Source: Ilumatobacteraceae bacterium (GTDB lineage: Bacteria > Actinomycetota > Acidimicrobiia > Acidimicrobiales > Ilumatobacteraceae). From it: a stretch of 42,292 nt of DNA. The notes under the pieces were generated by a model. It was not told the origin of the DNA. It was given only the letters and a program-made list of their open reading frames with translations, and did no database searches. Both the position numbers and the translations under genes were made by a program. Shown piece after piece: positions 1 to 8,477 of the stretch. The stretch lies in contig JABSQH010000010.1 in NCBI GenBank assembly GCA_013213745.1, positions 1 through 42,292 on the forward strand. The letters are read 5' to 3'. The first letter of the stretch is position 1. Each line of letters opens with the position of its first letter.

Positions 1-217
1 CGCTTGCGTGGCGTGGGGATCGTGGATCGTTGCTGGACGAGACCCAGGGGCGAGCGCTCCAGCCGGTGATCGATTCGATCCGCAAGACGAGCAGCCGATG
101 GAACGGCCGGTCGGCCGTCGCCGGCGGCGTAGACCACGGGCACTGCGTCCGTACCGCGGTCGGGATGCACCGTGCACACGATGCCGTGGTCGTAGTCGAC
201 GACGTCGATCCGATCGC

Positions 218-331
218 AACCTGCGCGTGTCGGCGAACAATCGTGCGTCGGCGCGGGTACTGGTGACGAACGGCTTCTCGCTCGAGTCAGACGACGGCGA
301 CGGGCAGTTGTTCGTCCGCTCTATGACCTGA
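218..331 (+). pseudogene. C-terminal tail of a GNAT-like acetyltransferase, upstream part not readable
   Basis: The last 37 codons before the stop at 329-331 read as the end of a GNAT acetyltransferase: an Asn-rich turn followed by Ala-Ser-Ala-Arg-Val-Leu and an Asn-Gly-Phe, the usual 'N-x-x-S-x-x-(V/L)-x-x-x-GF' motif at the acetyl-CoA pocket, with GC-rich third codon positions. Upstream in the same frame the translation becomes Arg-rich nonsense, so the gene is frameshifted, decayed or misassembled near the window edge. On the opposite strand, about 40-210 reads as a beta-rich segment (DHGIVCTVHPDRG, then VPVVYA) resembling the start of PPOX/F420-type flavin proteins, but it loses the expected continuation. 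I cannot say which signal is real. Nothing else is supported in positions 1-345. Confidence 0.3.
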
Positions 332-345
332 GCTCGATCGCGTCG

Positions 346-1284
346 TTATTGGCCGGTGTGGAGTTCTTCGTTGAGTTCGCCCCACACCTGCTTGCGGCGG
401 CGTGCGATCACGGATCCCGATTGACCGTCGCGGATGAACATCAACCCCGAGGCGCCGGACAACTCGCGCGCTTTCACCACGCCGTCGTCGGTCAGCACCG
501 GTGTGCTGCCAGTGACGTACAGGCCGGCCTCGACCACGCAGTCGTCGCCGAGGCTGATTCCGATGCCGGCGTTGGCGCCGAGAAGGCAGCGCTCACCGAT
601 CGAGATCTGTTCGGTGCCGCCGCCCGACAGCGTGCCCTGGATCGACGCACCGCCGCCGATGTCGGAGCCGTCGCCGACGACCACGCCAGCCACGATGCGG
701 CCCTCGACCATCGAGGTTCCCAGCGTGCCGGCGTTGAAGTTGCAGAAGCCTTCGTGCATCACGGTGGTTCCCGACGCAAGGTGTGCGCCCAGCCGGACCC
801 GGTCGGCGTCGGCGATGCGCACGCCGGAGGGCACGACGTAGTCGGTCATGCGCGGGAACTTGTCGAGCCCGTGCACGGTGAGCACGCCACCGGCGAGGCG
901 CACCTCGAGCCGTACGTCGTCGAGATCGGCGATTGCGACCGGTCCGAGATTGGTCCAGGCGACGTTGTTCAGCGCGCCGAACGTGCCATCCATGTTGAGC
1001 GTGCGCGGTGCCGCCAGACGATGCGACAGCATGTGCAAACGGAGATACGCGTCCTCGGGCGACGACGGCGCCTCGTCGACGTCGACCGAGATACGCACCG
1101 GACGAATCGTCACCTTGCGGACCTCGTCGGTGCGCTCGCGCAGCCCGAGTTGGCTCTCGATCTCGTCGGTGGGGCAATCGTCGCCGCCGTACTCGCCCCA
1201 TCCCAACCAGCGGTACCAGGTGTCGAGCGTCGAGCCGTCGCGGGCGACCGTCGCCAGCCCCGCGCCCCATGCCATGCGTGCCAT
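346..1284 (-). CDS. dapD: 2,3,4,5-tetrahydropyridine-2,6-dicarboxylate N-succinyltransferase
   Basis: This cytoplasmic enzyme transfers succinyl from succinyl-CoA to tetrahydrodipicolinate in the diaminopimelate/lysine pathway, which feeds peptidoglycan and protein synthesis. The 312-residue product has the long N-terminal domain of actinobacterial DapD and, from about residue 165 to 290, Gly/Val/Ile-rich hexapeptide repeats of a left-handed beta-helix. The segment around residue 180 ([12 protein letters not shown]) is typical of the family active-site region. The start was chosen because AAGGAG lies 7-8 nt upstream of the ATG at 1284. It is one of the few genes here with a clear Shine-Dalgarno sequence. 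lysS lies 56 bp upstream on the same strand, so the two lysine-related genes may be co-transcribed. Confidence 0.93.
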   Translation of the reverse strand: MARMAWGAGLATVARDGSTLDTWYRWLGWGEYGGDDCPTDEIESQLGLRERTDEVRKVTIRPVRISVDVDEAPSSPEDAYLRLHMLSHRLAAPRTLNMDGTFGALNNVAWTNLGPVAIADLDDVRLEVRLAGGVLTVHGLDKFPRMTDYVVPSGVRIADADRVRLGAHLASGTTVMHEGFCNFNAGTLGTSMVEGRIVAGVVVGDGSDIGGGASIQGTLSGGGTEQISIGERCLLGANAGIGISLGDDCVVEAGLYVTGSTPVLTDDGVVKARELSGASGLMFIRDGQSGSVIARRRKQVWGELNEELHTGQ

Positions 1285-1340
1285 CAGATATCTCCTTCTT
1301 GCGTCCAGCGGCGCCGTGCGAACGACGACATGACAGTGCG

Positions 1341-2855
1341 CTACCAGACCTCTGGGCGCAGCGTCGGGAACAGAATCACTTCTTTGAGCGTGTCGACGCC
1401 GGCGATCGTGGCAGCCAGTCGGTCGATCCCGATGCCGAGGCCGCCGGTCGGCGGCATCCCGTATTCCAGTGCCCGCAGATAGTCCTCGTCGACGGTGCCG
1501 CGCTCGGCGTCTCCGGCCTCTTTGGCGGCCTGTTCTTCGACGAATCGGGCGCGTTGCTCGACGGGATCGTTGAGCTCGGAGTAACCGTTGGCGATCTCCC
1601 GGCCGTCGATGTACAGCTCGAAGCGCTCGGTCAGCCATGGATCGTTGCGGTCGACGCGTGCGAGCGGGGAAATCTCGGTCGGGTGGCCGGTGACGAACGT
1701 CGGTCGCACGAGTCCGGCTTCGCTCGTGGCCTCGAAGATCTCTGCGACGAGTCGGCCGCCACCCCACGCGGGCTCGACTCGCACGTCGAACTCGGCGGCG
1801 AGCGAGCGCAGGTCATCGACCGGGTCGGAGGGATGGATCTGCCGACCGGCCGCTGCCGAGGCCAGATCGATCATGGACGAGCGTGGCCAGGGTTCGGACA
1901 GGTCGACCGTTTCGCCGCGGAGCGTCAGCTCAGTCGATCCGATCGCCGCCACGTTCGCCTCGGTGATCAACCGCTCGGTGATGTCCATGATGTCGGTCCA
2001 GTCGGCGAACGCCTGGTACAGCTCCATCATTGTGAACTCGGGGTTGTGGCGCGTCGAGATGCCCTCGTTGCGGAAGATGCGACCCATCTCGTACACCCGC
2101 TCCATGCCGCCGACGATCAGCCGCTTCAAGTGCAGCTCCAATGCGATTCGCAAGTACAAGTCGACGTCGAGCGTGTTGTGGTGGGTGACGAACGGTCGCG
2201 CGTGGGCGCCCCCGGCTTCGGCGTGCAGTACCGGTGTCTCCACTTCGGTGAAGCCGGCGTCATCAAGTGTTCGGCGGAAGCTGGCGACCACGGCGTGGCG
2301 GATCTCGATCGCTCGGCGGGCCTCGTCGTTGACGATCAAGTCGGCGTATCGCTGACGGAAGCGCGTGTCCTGATCGGTCAACCCGTGCCACTTGTCGGGC
2401 AGCGGGCGAATCGATTTCGCGAGCAGCATCAACTCGCTGACCTTCAGCGACAGCTCGCCTTTGCGGGTAGTCATCACCGTTCCGCTGGCGCCGACCCAGT
2501 CGCCGAGGTCGAGCCGCTTGATGGTGTCGAACGCGTCGTCGCCGACGACGGCTTTGGAGATGAACAGCTGGAGTTCGCCGGTGCGGTCGCGCAACGTGGC
2601 GAAGATCAACTTGCCCGAGTCGCGCTTGAGTACGACGCGGCCGGCGATCGTGGCTGCATCGTCGGTTTCCGTCCCCGGTTCGAGCTGCCCCCAACGGTCG
2701 CGCACCTCGCCCAGGGTGTGCGTTCGGTCGAACCGGTACGGATACGGCTGACCGCCGCTCGCGCGAAGGTCGTCGACCTCTCCTTGCCGTCGGGCGCGCT
2801 CGGCCGCCAGGCCGCTGCCGCTCGTGCCGTCGGGTTCGGTAGTGGGCTCGCTCAC
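1341..2855 (-). CDS. lysS: Lysyl-tRNA synthetase, class II
   Basis: It charges tRNA(Lys) with lysine in the cytoplasm. The 504-residue length is normal for bacterial class II LysRS. An N-terminal OB-fold anticodon-binding domain covers roughly residues 60-170, followed by the class II catalytic core. Motif 2 (FRNEGIS...[11 protein letters not shown]) lies near residue 262 and motif 3 (GLGIGIDRL) near 478. The GTG start at 2855 is supported by a TACGGT hexamer ending 9 nt upstream and no Shine-Dalgarno, so the mRNA is probably leaderless. It is divergent from the M15 peptidase and upstream of dapD on the same strand. Confidence 0.95.
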   Translation of the reverse strand: MSEPTTEPDGTSGSGLAAERARRQGEVDDLRASGGQPYPYRFDRTHTLGEVRDRWGQLEPGTETDDAATIAGRVVLKRDSGKLIFATLRDRTGELQLFISKAVVGDDAFDTIKRLDLGDWVGASGTVMTTRKGELSLKVSELMLLAKSIRPLPDKWHGLTDQDTRFRQRYADLIVNDEARRAIEIRHAVVASFRRTLDDAGFTEVETPVLHAEAGGAHARPFVTHHNTLDVDLYLRIALELHLKRLIVGGMERVYEMGRIFRNEGISTRHNPEFTMMELYQAFADWTDIMDITERLITEANVAAIGSTELTLRGETVDLSEPWPRSSMIDLASAAAGRQIHPSDPVDDLRSLAAEFDVRVEPAWGGGRLVAEIFEATSEAGLVRPTFVTGHPTEISPLARVDRNDPWLTERFELYIDGREIANGYSELNDPVEQRARFVEEQAAKEAGDAERGTVDEDYLRALEYGMPPTGGLGIGIDRLAATIAGVDTLKEVILFPTLRPEVW

Positions 2856-2864
2856 GGTGCGTCG

Positions 2865-2870
2865 ACCGTA
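2865..2870 (-). promoter_or_regulatory. -10-like box of lysS (leaderless)
   Basis: TACGGT on the minus strand, 9 nt before the GTG start. No clear -35 box. Confidence 0.5.
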
Positions 2871-2967
2871 GCGAAACCGCTGGAGTTGTACACGTTCCGT
2901 ATCGCCCGAGGAAGGCGGCGACGTCGGTCGACATCGCGCCCGATGCCCGGCAGCGCCGGCAGACCTC

Positions 2968-2973
2968 TAGCTT
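2968..2973 (+). promoter_or_regulatory. -10-like box of the M15 peptidase gene (leaderless)
   Basis: TAGCTT, 8 nt before the GTG at 2982. It is the reason for preferring that start over the in-frame ATG at 2943. Confidence 0.45.
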
Positions 2974-2981
2974 TCAGGCCC

Positions 2982-4340
2982 GTGTGGTTGCGTCTGTCCG
3001 TGCTGTTGGGAGCCGGCATCGTTGCGCTTGCGCTGCCCGTGATCGCGGTCGGACCGCCGTCGAACGTCGAAGGACCGGCCACGGCGACGCAGCGTGCCGA
3101 GCCGGTCACACCCCTGCCCGATGACGTCGTCAGCGTGTACAACGTCGGCCCACTCTCAGAGACCACCGCAAGCCGGGCCTTTGCCGCAGCACGTGAGGCG
3201 GGGGCGACGGCGGCCATCGGGCGAGTTGCCAGCGTGGGAATGACCGCGGTCCGTCGCGGCGAGGGCTACGTGCAACGCCCGCCCTCTGGGTTCGCCTACC
3301 CGATGGGCACGACCGTGCTCCCGCTCGAGGTAATCGGTCGCACGATGAGTCGTGACGTCAGCCGAGTGTTGCGCAGCAACACCGTGGTGATGGGGGAGCG
3401 CACAGCGGGTCTCCGAGGCGCACAAGCAGGTGACGTGCTCGATCTCACCTCGGCGACAGGCGCCACAGTGCAGTTGCGTGTCGCCCAGATCGCGCCGGAC
3501 GAAGTGATCGGCGGCACCGAGCTGTTGATCTCTCCCGATGCTGCCGATCGGCTCGGGATCGCACGACTGAGTCGCGTCGTGATCTGGGACTTCGCCGATC
3601 GAGCAGCGATCGACCGGGCACTGGTGCGCAACGCGCTCGTCTCGACCTCGATTCGCATTCGCCGATCGTGGGATCCACCCGATCCGGACTCCACACTCGG
3701 GATGGCGCGGATGAAAGAGGAACTCGGCGAGTTCGCCTATCGCGTCAACCCGGACGGCACCGTGAGTACCGACGCCGCGTGGCGCAACGCCAACATCGTC
3801 GACGGCGCGGTCGGCCAGCTACGGCTGCAAACCGGTTGCCATACAGAGGTGCGCAACAGCCTGCGAGCCGCCATGTCCGAGGTGATCGCCGAGGGGTTGG
3901 AAGACACGATCAACTATCTCGACGCCAACCGGTACGGCGGGTGCTACTACCCGCGATTCAACCGGCTGACGCCCGACAGCTCCCTCGGCTTCCTGTCGCG
4001 TCATTCATGGGGCGGCGCTGTGGACACCAACACCCAGGATTCGTGTCAGGGCTGTGCGCCACCGGACCTCGATTGCCGCACTGTTCGTATCTTCCGCAAA
4101 CACGGCTTTGCGTGGGGCGGCAACTTCTTGCTGCCCGACGGCATGCACTTCGAGTGGGTCGGTGAGCCACGAGATCAGCTGCCGTACCCGAGTCGTTTCT
4201 GCGGCAACATCGTCGATCGCAGGTCGGCCCCCGCCGACGACGGCGATGCGCCGACCCAGAGGGCGACGCTGTATGCCGACGCCGGCCTGACCGATGCGCA
4301 CAGCCACGGGACACATGGGTATCACGATCACGATCACTGA
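2982..4340 (+). CDS. Secreted M15-family peptidase (D-Ala-D-Ala carboxypeptidase-like) with His-rich tail
   Basis: Probable exported zinc peptidase of the VanY/peptidase M15 fold, expected to cut D-Ala-containing peptidoglycan peptides. From the GTG the protein has 452 residues, with a hydrophobic segment at about 5-25 (signal peptide or anchor). Residues of about 60-215 resemble the extracytoplasmic core of MacB/FtsX-type permeases (VVMGERTAG...AGDVLDLTS). The peptidase domain follows: SRHSWGGAVD near residue 340 gives the His and Asp zinc ligands, and MHFEW near 388 the third ligand. Seven Cys around the domain suggest disulfides. The last residues are His-rich (HSHGTHGYHDHDH), a possible metal-binding tail. 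An in-frame ATG at 2943 would add 13 residues but lacks promoter or ribosome-site support. Substrate is inferred from fold only. Confidence 0.8.
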   Translation: MWLRLSVLLGAGIVALALPVIAVGPPSNVEGPATATQRAEPVTPLPDDVVSVYNVGPLSETTASRAFAAAREAGATAAIGRVASVGMTAVRRGEGYVQRPPSGFAYPMGTTVLPLEVIGRTMSRDVSRVLRSNTVVMGERTAGLRGAQAGDVLDLTSATGATVQLRVAQIAPDEVIGGTELLISPDAADRLGIARLSRVVIWDFADRAAIDRALVRNALVSTSIRIRRSWDPPDPDSTLGMARMKEELGEFAYRVNPDGTVSTDAAWRNANIVDGAVGQLRLQTGCHTEVRNSLRAAMSEVIAEGLEDTINYLDANRYGGCYYPRFNRLTPDSSLGFLSRHSWGGAVDTNTQDSCQGCAPPDLDCRTVRIFRKHGFAWGGNFLLPDGMHFEWVGEPRDQLPYPSRFCGNIVDRRSAPADDGDAPTQRATLYADAGLTDAHSHGTHGYHDHDH

Positions 4341-4349
4341 TCGCGATCA
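4338..4349. other. Perfect 12-bp palindrome including the M15 peptidase stop codon
   Basis: TGATCGCGATCA begins with the TGA stop at 4338-4340. It could form a short hairpin after the gene. No T-tract follows. Confidence 0.3.
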
Positions 4350-4410
4350 CCGCCACGACTTCGGAACACAATCCCCGGGAGCGGCCGCTCCAACCCGCCG
4401 ACCGCCGACG

Positions 4411-4416
4411 TAACCT
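4411..4416 (+). promoter_or_regulatory. -10-like box of the quinone reductase gene (leaderless)
   Basis: TAACCT, 7 nt before the GTG start at 4424. No Shine-Dalgarno. Confidence 0.5.
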
Positions 4417-4423
4417 GGTCGAC

Positions 4424-5815
4424 GTGAGCATTCGATTCGTGATCGTCGGTGGCGGACCGGCGGGCAACGTTGCGGCCACCACCGCGGCGCGGCTCGGCGC
4501 TGAAGTGATCATGATCGAGCGCGACGTCGTCGGCGGAGCGGCTCACCTGTGGGACTGCATTCCATCGAAGTCGATGATCGCGACGGGTCGGGCGATCAGT
4601 CGCACGCGGGCGATACGTGGCATGGGTCTGTCGTCGTCGCTGGTGACGAGCGATGACGACTCGGTCGATCTGTCGATCGACACGTCGGGCCTGACGGCGC
4701 GGATCGAGGGCATCAAGCACGACATGCGCGACGGCACCACCGGTCTGCTCGAGAGTCAGGGAGTGCGCATCCTGCGTGGCACCGGCCGGTTCACCTCGCC
4801 GCGCGGTGTCGTCGTGGATGGCGTCCACGGACGCGAAGAGATCGAGTTCGACGCGGCGTTGATCTCCACGGGGTCACGGCCGCGTATCCCCGAGTGGTGC
4901 CAACCCGATGGCGATCGCATCCTGACGACGCGCGACTGTTACCCACCCAAGGAGTTTCCCGACAGCGTCACCGTCGTCGGCTCCGGAGTCACCGGCGTCG
5001 AGTTCGTGCACATGTTCTCGTCGTTTGGGGCTCAGGTGAACCTCGTGGTGAGCCGTCAGCAGGTGCTGCCCGGAAAGGACCCCGAGGTTGCAGCGCTGCT
5101 CGAAGCGGAGTTCATGCGCCGCGGTGTCAAGCTGCTGATGGGAGCGCGTGCCCAGTCGATCGAGCGCACCGATGACGGAGCGCACGTGACGGTCCGCTGC
5201 GATGACGGTCGGGTCATCGAATCGACGCATGCCGTGCTCGCGATTGGCTCGATTCCGAACACCGAAGACATCGGCCTCGACGCCGCCGACGTCCGCACCG
5301 ACGCCGGCTACATCCCGATCAACCAGCACTGTGTGACCAACGTGCCGAGCATCTACGCCGCTGGCGATGTCAGCGGAAAGCTCCCGCTGTCGTCGGTGGC
5401 GTCGATGCAGGGACGGAAAGTGGCCGAACACGTGATGGGTCTGCAGACACGCGAGCACCGCCACCTCGACTACGACAAGGCGGCGTCGGCCATCTTCACC
5501 GAACCGGAGATCGCCGACGTCGGTCTTGCCGAGGCCGAAGCGTTCAGTTCCGGTCGCAAGATCCGCGTCACCAAGGTGCCCTTCTCCACCACCGCGAAGG
5601 CGCTGATCAACAACGACACGCAGGGGTTCGTCAAGATCATCTCGGACCCTGCGACCGGGGTCGTCCTCGGTGGCTCGATCGTCGGGCGTCAGGCCGCTGA
5701 GTTGATCTCCGTGATCGCCGTGGCGGTCACCGCGGGGCTGACCGTAACCGATCTGGCCGACAGCATCCTGGTGCACCCGGCACTCAGCGAAGCCCTCGCT
5801 GAAGCCGCCGAGTAG
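4424..5815 (+). CDS. NAD(P)H-quinone reductase of the flavoprotein disulfide reductase family (LpdA-like)
   Basis: FAD enzyme of 463 residues related to lipoamide dehydrogenase. The sequence shows the N-terminal FAD dinucleotide fold (GGGPAGN), a central NAD(P) fold (VVGSGVTGVEF), the second FAD motif (YAAGDV) and the C-terminal HPALSE dimer-interface motif with the family His. The redox motif is altered: where lipoamide dehydrogenases have Cys-x4-Cys, this protein has Ala40 and Cys45 (GGAAHLWDCIPSK), so no catalytic disulfide can form. As far as I recall, Mycobacterium LpdA also lacks a complete pair and acts as an NAD(P)H:quinone reductase, so I prefer that function over lipoamide dehydrogenase. 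The gene converges on the biotin carboxylase gene with a 7-bp gap. Confidence 0.8.
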   Translation: MSIRFVIVGGGPAGNVAATTAARLGAEVIMIERDVVGGAAHLWDCIPSKSMIATGRAISRTRAIRGMGLSSSLVTSDDDSVDLSIDTSGLTARIEGIKHDMRDGTTGLLESQGVRILRGTGRFTSPRGVVVDGVHGREEIEFDAALISTGSRPRIPEWCQPDGDRILTTRDCYPPKEFPDSVTVVGSGVTGVEFVHMFSSFGAQVNLVVSRQQVLPGKDPEVAALLEAEFMRRGVKLLMGARAQSIERTDDGAHVTVRCDDGRVIESTHAVLAIGSIPNTEDIGLDAADVRTDAGYIPINQHCVTNVPSIYAAGDVSGKLPLSSVASMQGRKVAEHVMGLQTREHRHLDYDKAASAIFTEPEIADVGLAEAEAFSSGRKIRVTKVPFSTTAKALINNDTQGFVKIISDPATGVVLGGSIVGRQAAELISVIAVAVTAGLTVTDLADSILVHPALSEALAEAAE

Positions 5816-5822
5816 AACGTCG

Positions 5823-7598
5823 TCACTCGATCACGAGCAGCACGTCGCCACCACCGACTGTGTCGCCAGCGGCAACCTTGAGCTCCGTGACGGTGCCGTC
5901 GGCCTCGGCGTTGATCTGATTCTCCATTTTCATCGCCTCGAGCACGAGCAGGCCTTCGCCGGAGGTGACCTCTTGGCCCTCTTCGACGAGGATCTTGACG
6001 ATCGTGCCCTGCATCGGCGCCTCGACCGCACCGGTCGCACTGCCGCCGCCACTGCCACTCGAGCGCTCCCGGCGGCTCGCTTTCTTGGGTGCGGCTGATC
6101 CGGCCGCCACCACAGCAGTTGCCTCGGGGACCCACATTGAGACTTCGAACCGTTTGCCGTTGACCTCGACCGTCGTGGTTCGCTCCACGCGCGGCTCGTC
6201 GTCGTCGCTCGGTGGGGCCTCGTCGGTGCCGGTTGCGCCACCCAGACCGGTGAGGTCGAGCGTCTGCTCGACCCACTTCGTGGAGTGTTCGACGGCGACG
6301 AAATCCGGGTGCTTGAGGATGGCCAGGTCGGCCGGAATCGTCGTGGCGACACCATCGACGACCAGCTCTTCCAACGCACAGATGGCGCGGCGGATCGCCA
6401 CCTCGCGGTCGCGCCCCCACACGACGAGCTTGCCGACCAGGTTGTCGTAGAACTGGCTGATCGAGTCGCCGGAGTAGTACCCGGTGTCGAAGCGCACGCC
6501 GAAGCCGTCAGGGGCGTTCAACTTGGTGATCTTGCCAGGCGATGGCAGGAACTTGCCCTCGGCGACGTCTTCGGCATTGATCCGAATCTCGATCGAGTGG
6601 CCACGCCGACGTGACGACACCTCGTCTTGGGTCATCGGCAACGCTTCACCTGACGCAACTCGAATTTGCCACTCGACGAGGTCGATGTCGGTGATCATCT
6701 CGCTCACCGGATGTTCGACCTGCAGGCGGGTGTTCATCTCGAGGAAGAAGAACTCACCGTCCTGGTAGATGAACTCCACGGTGCCCGCCCCGTAGTAGCC
6801 GACGGCTTTGGCGGCGTTGACAGCCGCCTCGCCCATCGCGTCTTCGATCCCGTCGGGGAGTGCCGGCGCCGGTGCCTCTTCGACGAGCTTTTGGTGTCGA
6901 CGCTGTGCCGAGCAGTCGCGAGTCGAGATCCACACGCAGTCGCCGTGCTTGTCGCCGACGAGCTGCACCTCGACATGTCGAGGCCAGGTGAGATACCGCT
7001 CGACGTACACCTCGTCGCGACCGAAGAACGCCTTGGCCTCGCGCTGCGCGCTGGCCATCGCATCGTCGACTTCGTCCGCCGACGTCACGACTTTCATCCC
7101 GCGGCCGCCGCCGCCATACGCGGCCTTGATCGCCACCGGCCAGCCGGCGTCGTTGCCGAAGGCGCGAATGTCTTCGGGGCCCTGGGCGAACTCGGTCGTG
7201 CCCGGTACCACCGGGACATCGCCGCGCAACGCCGCCAGTCGGCTCGACACCTTGTCGGACATCTCGTCCATCGCCTCCGGCGGCGGACCGATGAACTCGA
7301 CACCGATCTCGGCGACCGCACGGGCGAAATCGGCGTTCTCGCTGAAGAACCCGTATCCCGGATGGACGCCGTCGGCGCCGCTCTTCTTGATGGCGTCGAT
7401 GATCGCGTCGCTGTTGATGTAGCTCTCCGCCGCCGTCTGTCCACCGAGGGCGTAGGCCTCATCGGCAAGCCGAACATGGAGCGCATCACGGTCGAAGTCG
7501 GAGTAGACCGCCACCGTCTGGAGGCCCATTTCACGGGCAGCGCGAATGACGCGGACGGCGATCTCGCCGCGATTGGCGATCAGGATCTTCTGCAGCAC
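5823..7598 (-). CDS. Acyl-CoA carboxylase alpha chain: biotin carboxylase with fused biotin carrier domain
   Basis: ATP-dependent carboxylation of biotin for acetyl-/propionyl-CoA carboxylase, supplying malonyl- or methylmalonyl-CoA. The 591-residue protein starts with the biotin carboxylase N domain (KILIANRGEIAVRVIRAA), then the ATP-grasp domain with a Gly-rich loop near residue 163 (GGGGRGMKV) and the ERYL...HVEVQ region, then the C domain. An Ala/Pro/Asp-rich linker precedes a C-terminal biotinyl domain with EAMKMEN, whose Lys near residue 556 is the biotinylation site. The GTG at 7598 is preferred because TACTCT ends 7 nt upstream. A longer reading to 7637 only adds residues overlapping the divergent gene. 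No beta (carboxyltransferase) subunit is in the window. The gene is divergent from biotin ligase, whose substrate it would be. Confidence 0.92.
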   Translation of the reverse strand: MLQKILIANRGEIAVRVIRAAREMGLQTVAVYSDFDRDALHVRLADEAYALGGQTAAESYINSDAIIDAIKKSGADGVHPGYGFFSENADFARAVAEIGVEFIGPPPEAMDEMSDKVSSRLAALRGDVPVVPGTTEFAQGPEDIRAFGNDAGWPVAIKAAYGGGGRGMKVVTSADEVDDAMASAQREAKAFFGRDEVYVERYLTWPRHVEVQLVGDKHGDCVWISTRDCSAQRRHQKLVEEAPAPALPDGIEDAMGEAAVNAAKAVGYYGAGTVEFIYQDGEFFFLEMNTRLQVEHPVSEMITDIDLVEWQIRVASGEALPMTQDEVSSRRRGHSIEIRINAEDVAEGKFLPSPGKITKLNAPDGFGVRFDTGYYSGDSISQFYDNLVGKLVVWGRDREVAIRRAICALEELVVDGVATTIPADLAILKHPDFVAVEHSTKWVEQTLDLTGLGGATGTDEAPPSDDDEPRVERTTTVEVNGKRFEVSMWVPEATAVVAAGSAAPKKASRRERSSGSGGGSATGAVEAPMQGTIVKILVEEGQEVTSGEGLLVLEAMKMENQINAEADGTVTELKVAAGDTVGGGDVLLVIE

Positions 7599-7605
7599 GG
7601 CTGCC

Positions 7606-7611
7606 AGAGTA
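7606..7611 (-). promoter_or_regulatory. -10-like box of the biotin carboxylase gene (leaderless)
   Basis: TACTCT on the minus strand, 7 nt before the GTG at 7598. It lies just upstream of the divergent birA start at 7618. Confidence 0.5.
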
Positions 7612-7617
7612 GGTGGC

Positions 7618-8361
7618 GTGGGCTCGAGCGCGAACATCTTCCGCCGATGGACCGAGCGCGAGTGGCCCGATGGCTGGCACGTGTGTCACGTCGACGAGAC
7701 CGGCAGCACGAACGCCGACGTGCTCGCCGCGCTCGATGCTGGCGAGATCGACCACCGCACCGTGCTCGCCGCCGGGCATCAGACCGCCGGCCGTGGGCGG
7801 CTCGATCGGCGGTGGGAGGCGCCTGCCGGGGCGAACCTGTTGGTGACGCTGGGGTTCGCAGCCGACGCATCGCCGGAGCATCCGACTCAGCGGGTCGGGC
7901 TCGCTGCGCTCGCGGCGTGCGGTCAGCACTCCGACCTCGATGTCGCATTGAAGTGGCCGAATGATCTGGTGGTCCGCTCCGCCGGAGAGCCGGACGCCAA
8001 ATTGGCCGGGGTACTGGCGCAACGCAGTGCCGCCGGATCATTGGCGGTGGGGATCGGGCTGAATGTGCGCTGGGCACCCGTCGGTGCGGCGCGGCTCGGT
8101 GACGATGTCGATCCGGCCACCGTGCTGGCCGCGCTGCTCACCGCGTTCGACGGATTGCCTCGCGGGGCGGCGTTCTGGGAGCGGTACCGGTCGGATCTGT
8201 CGACTCTCGGCCGTCGGGTGCGGCTCGAGCTACCCGACGGTGCGGCGGTCGAAGGAACGGCGGTGGACGTCGACGCTTCCGGTCGGATTCGCGTGGATCT
8301 CGGTCCGGCGGTGCGGGTGTTCGACGTCGCTGACATCGTGCACCTCCGCCGCACCGACTGA
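7618..8361 (+). CDS. birA: Biotin--[acetyl-CoA-carboxylase] ligase
   Basis: It activates biotin as biotinyl-AMP and attaches it to the Lys of biotin carrier domains. The 247-residue product shows the core motifs in order: ETGSTN near the N terminus, the Gly/Arg-rich AMP-binding loop (GRGRLDRRW), KWPNDL with the catalytic-core Lys, GIGLNV, and a C-terminal SH3-like domain (RLELPDGAAVEGTAVDVD). No N-terminal helix-turn-helix is present, so it is an enzyme only and not a BirA-type repressor. The GTG at 7618 is the most upstream start that does not run into the divergent gene. Neither a Shine-Dalgarno nor a TANNNT box is obvious. Divergence from a biotin-domain protein fits a functional pair. Confidence 0.88.
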   Translation: MGSSANIFRRWTEREWPDGWHVCHVDETGSTNADVLAALDAGEIDHRTVLAAGHQTAGRGRLDRRWEAPAGANLLVTLGFAADASPEHPTQRVGLAALAACGQHSDLDVALKWPNDLVVRSAGEPDAKLAGVLAQRSAAGSLAVGIGLNVRWAPVGAARLGDDVDPATVLAALLTAFDGLPRGAAFWERYRSDLSTLGRRVRLELPDGAAVEGTAVDVDASGRIRVDLGPAVRVFDVADIVHLRRTD

Positions 8362-8382
8362 GGCGTCGCCACCTTTGTCGAC

Positions 8383-8423
8383 GTGACAGGGCGCACGCGT
8401 GTCGGTGTGACAGGGCGCACGCG
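8383..8423. repeat. 17-bp direct repeat in the birA-LCP intergenic region
   Basis: GTGACAGGGCGCACGCG occurs twice without mismatch, at 8383-8399 and 8407-8423, a 24-bp period. It sits between the birA stop and the LCP gene promoter. It could be a regulator site or a chance duplication. Confidence 0.4.
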
Positions 8424-8464
8424 CAGAGCTGTTGCGCTGCCATCAAATTCGGTGGGTGCCGCAG

Positions 8465-8470
8465 TAGCGT
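8465..8470 (+). promoter_or_regulatory. -10-like box of the LCP gene (leaderless)
   Basis: TAGCGT, 7 nt before the ATG at 8478. No Shine-Dalgarno. Confidence 0.5.
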
Positions 8471-8477
8471 TTTCTCG

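Noticed and set aside
1008-2942. Plus-strand open frame upstream of the M15 peptidase, making a 1,110-residue protein
   Set aside because: It is antisense to lysS and part of dapD, with poor composition. The peptidase itself begins at the GTG at 2982 or the ATG at 2943.
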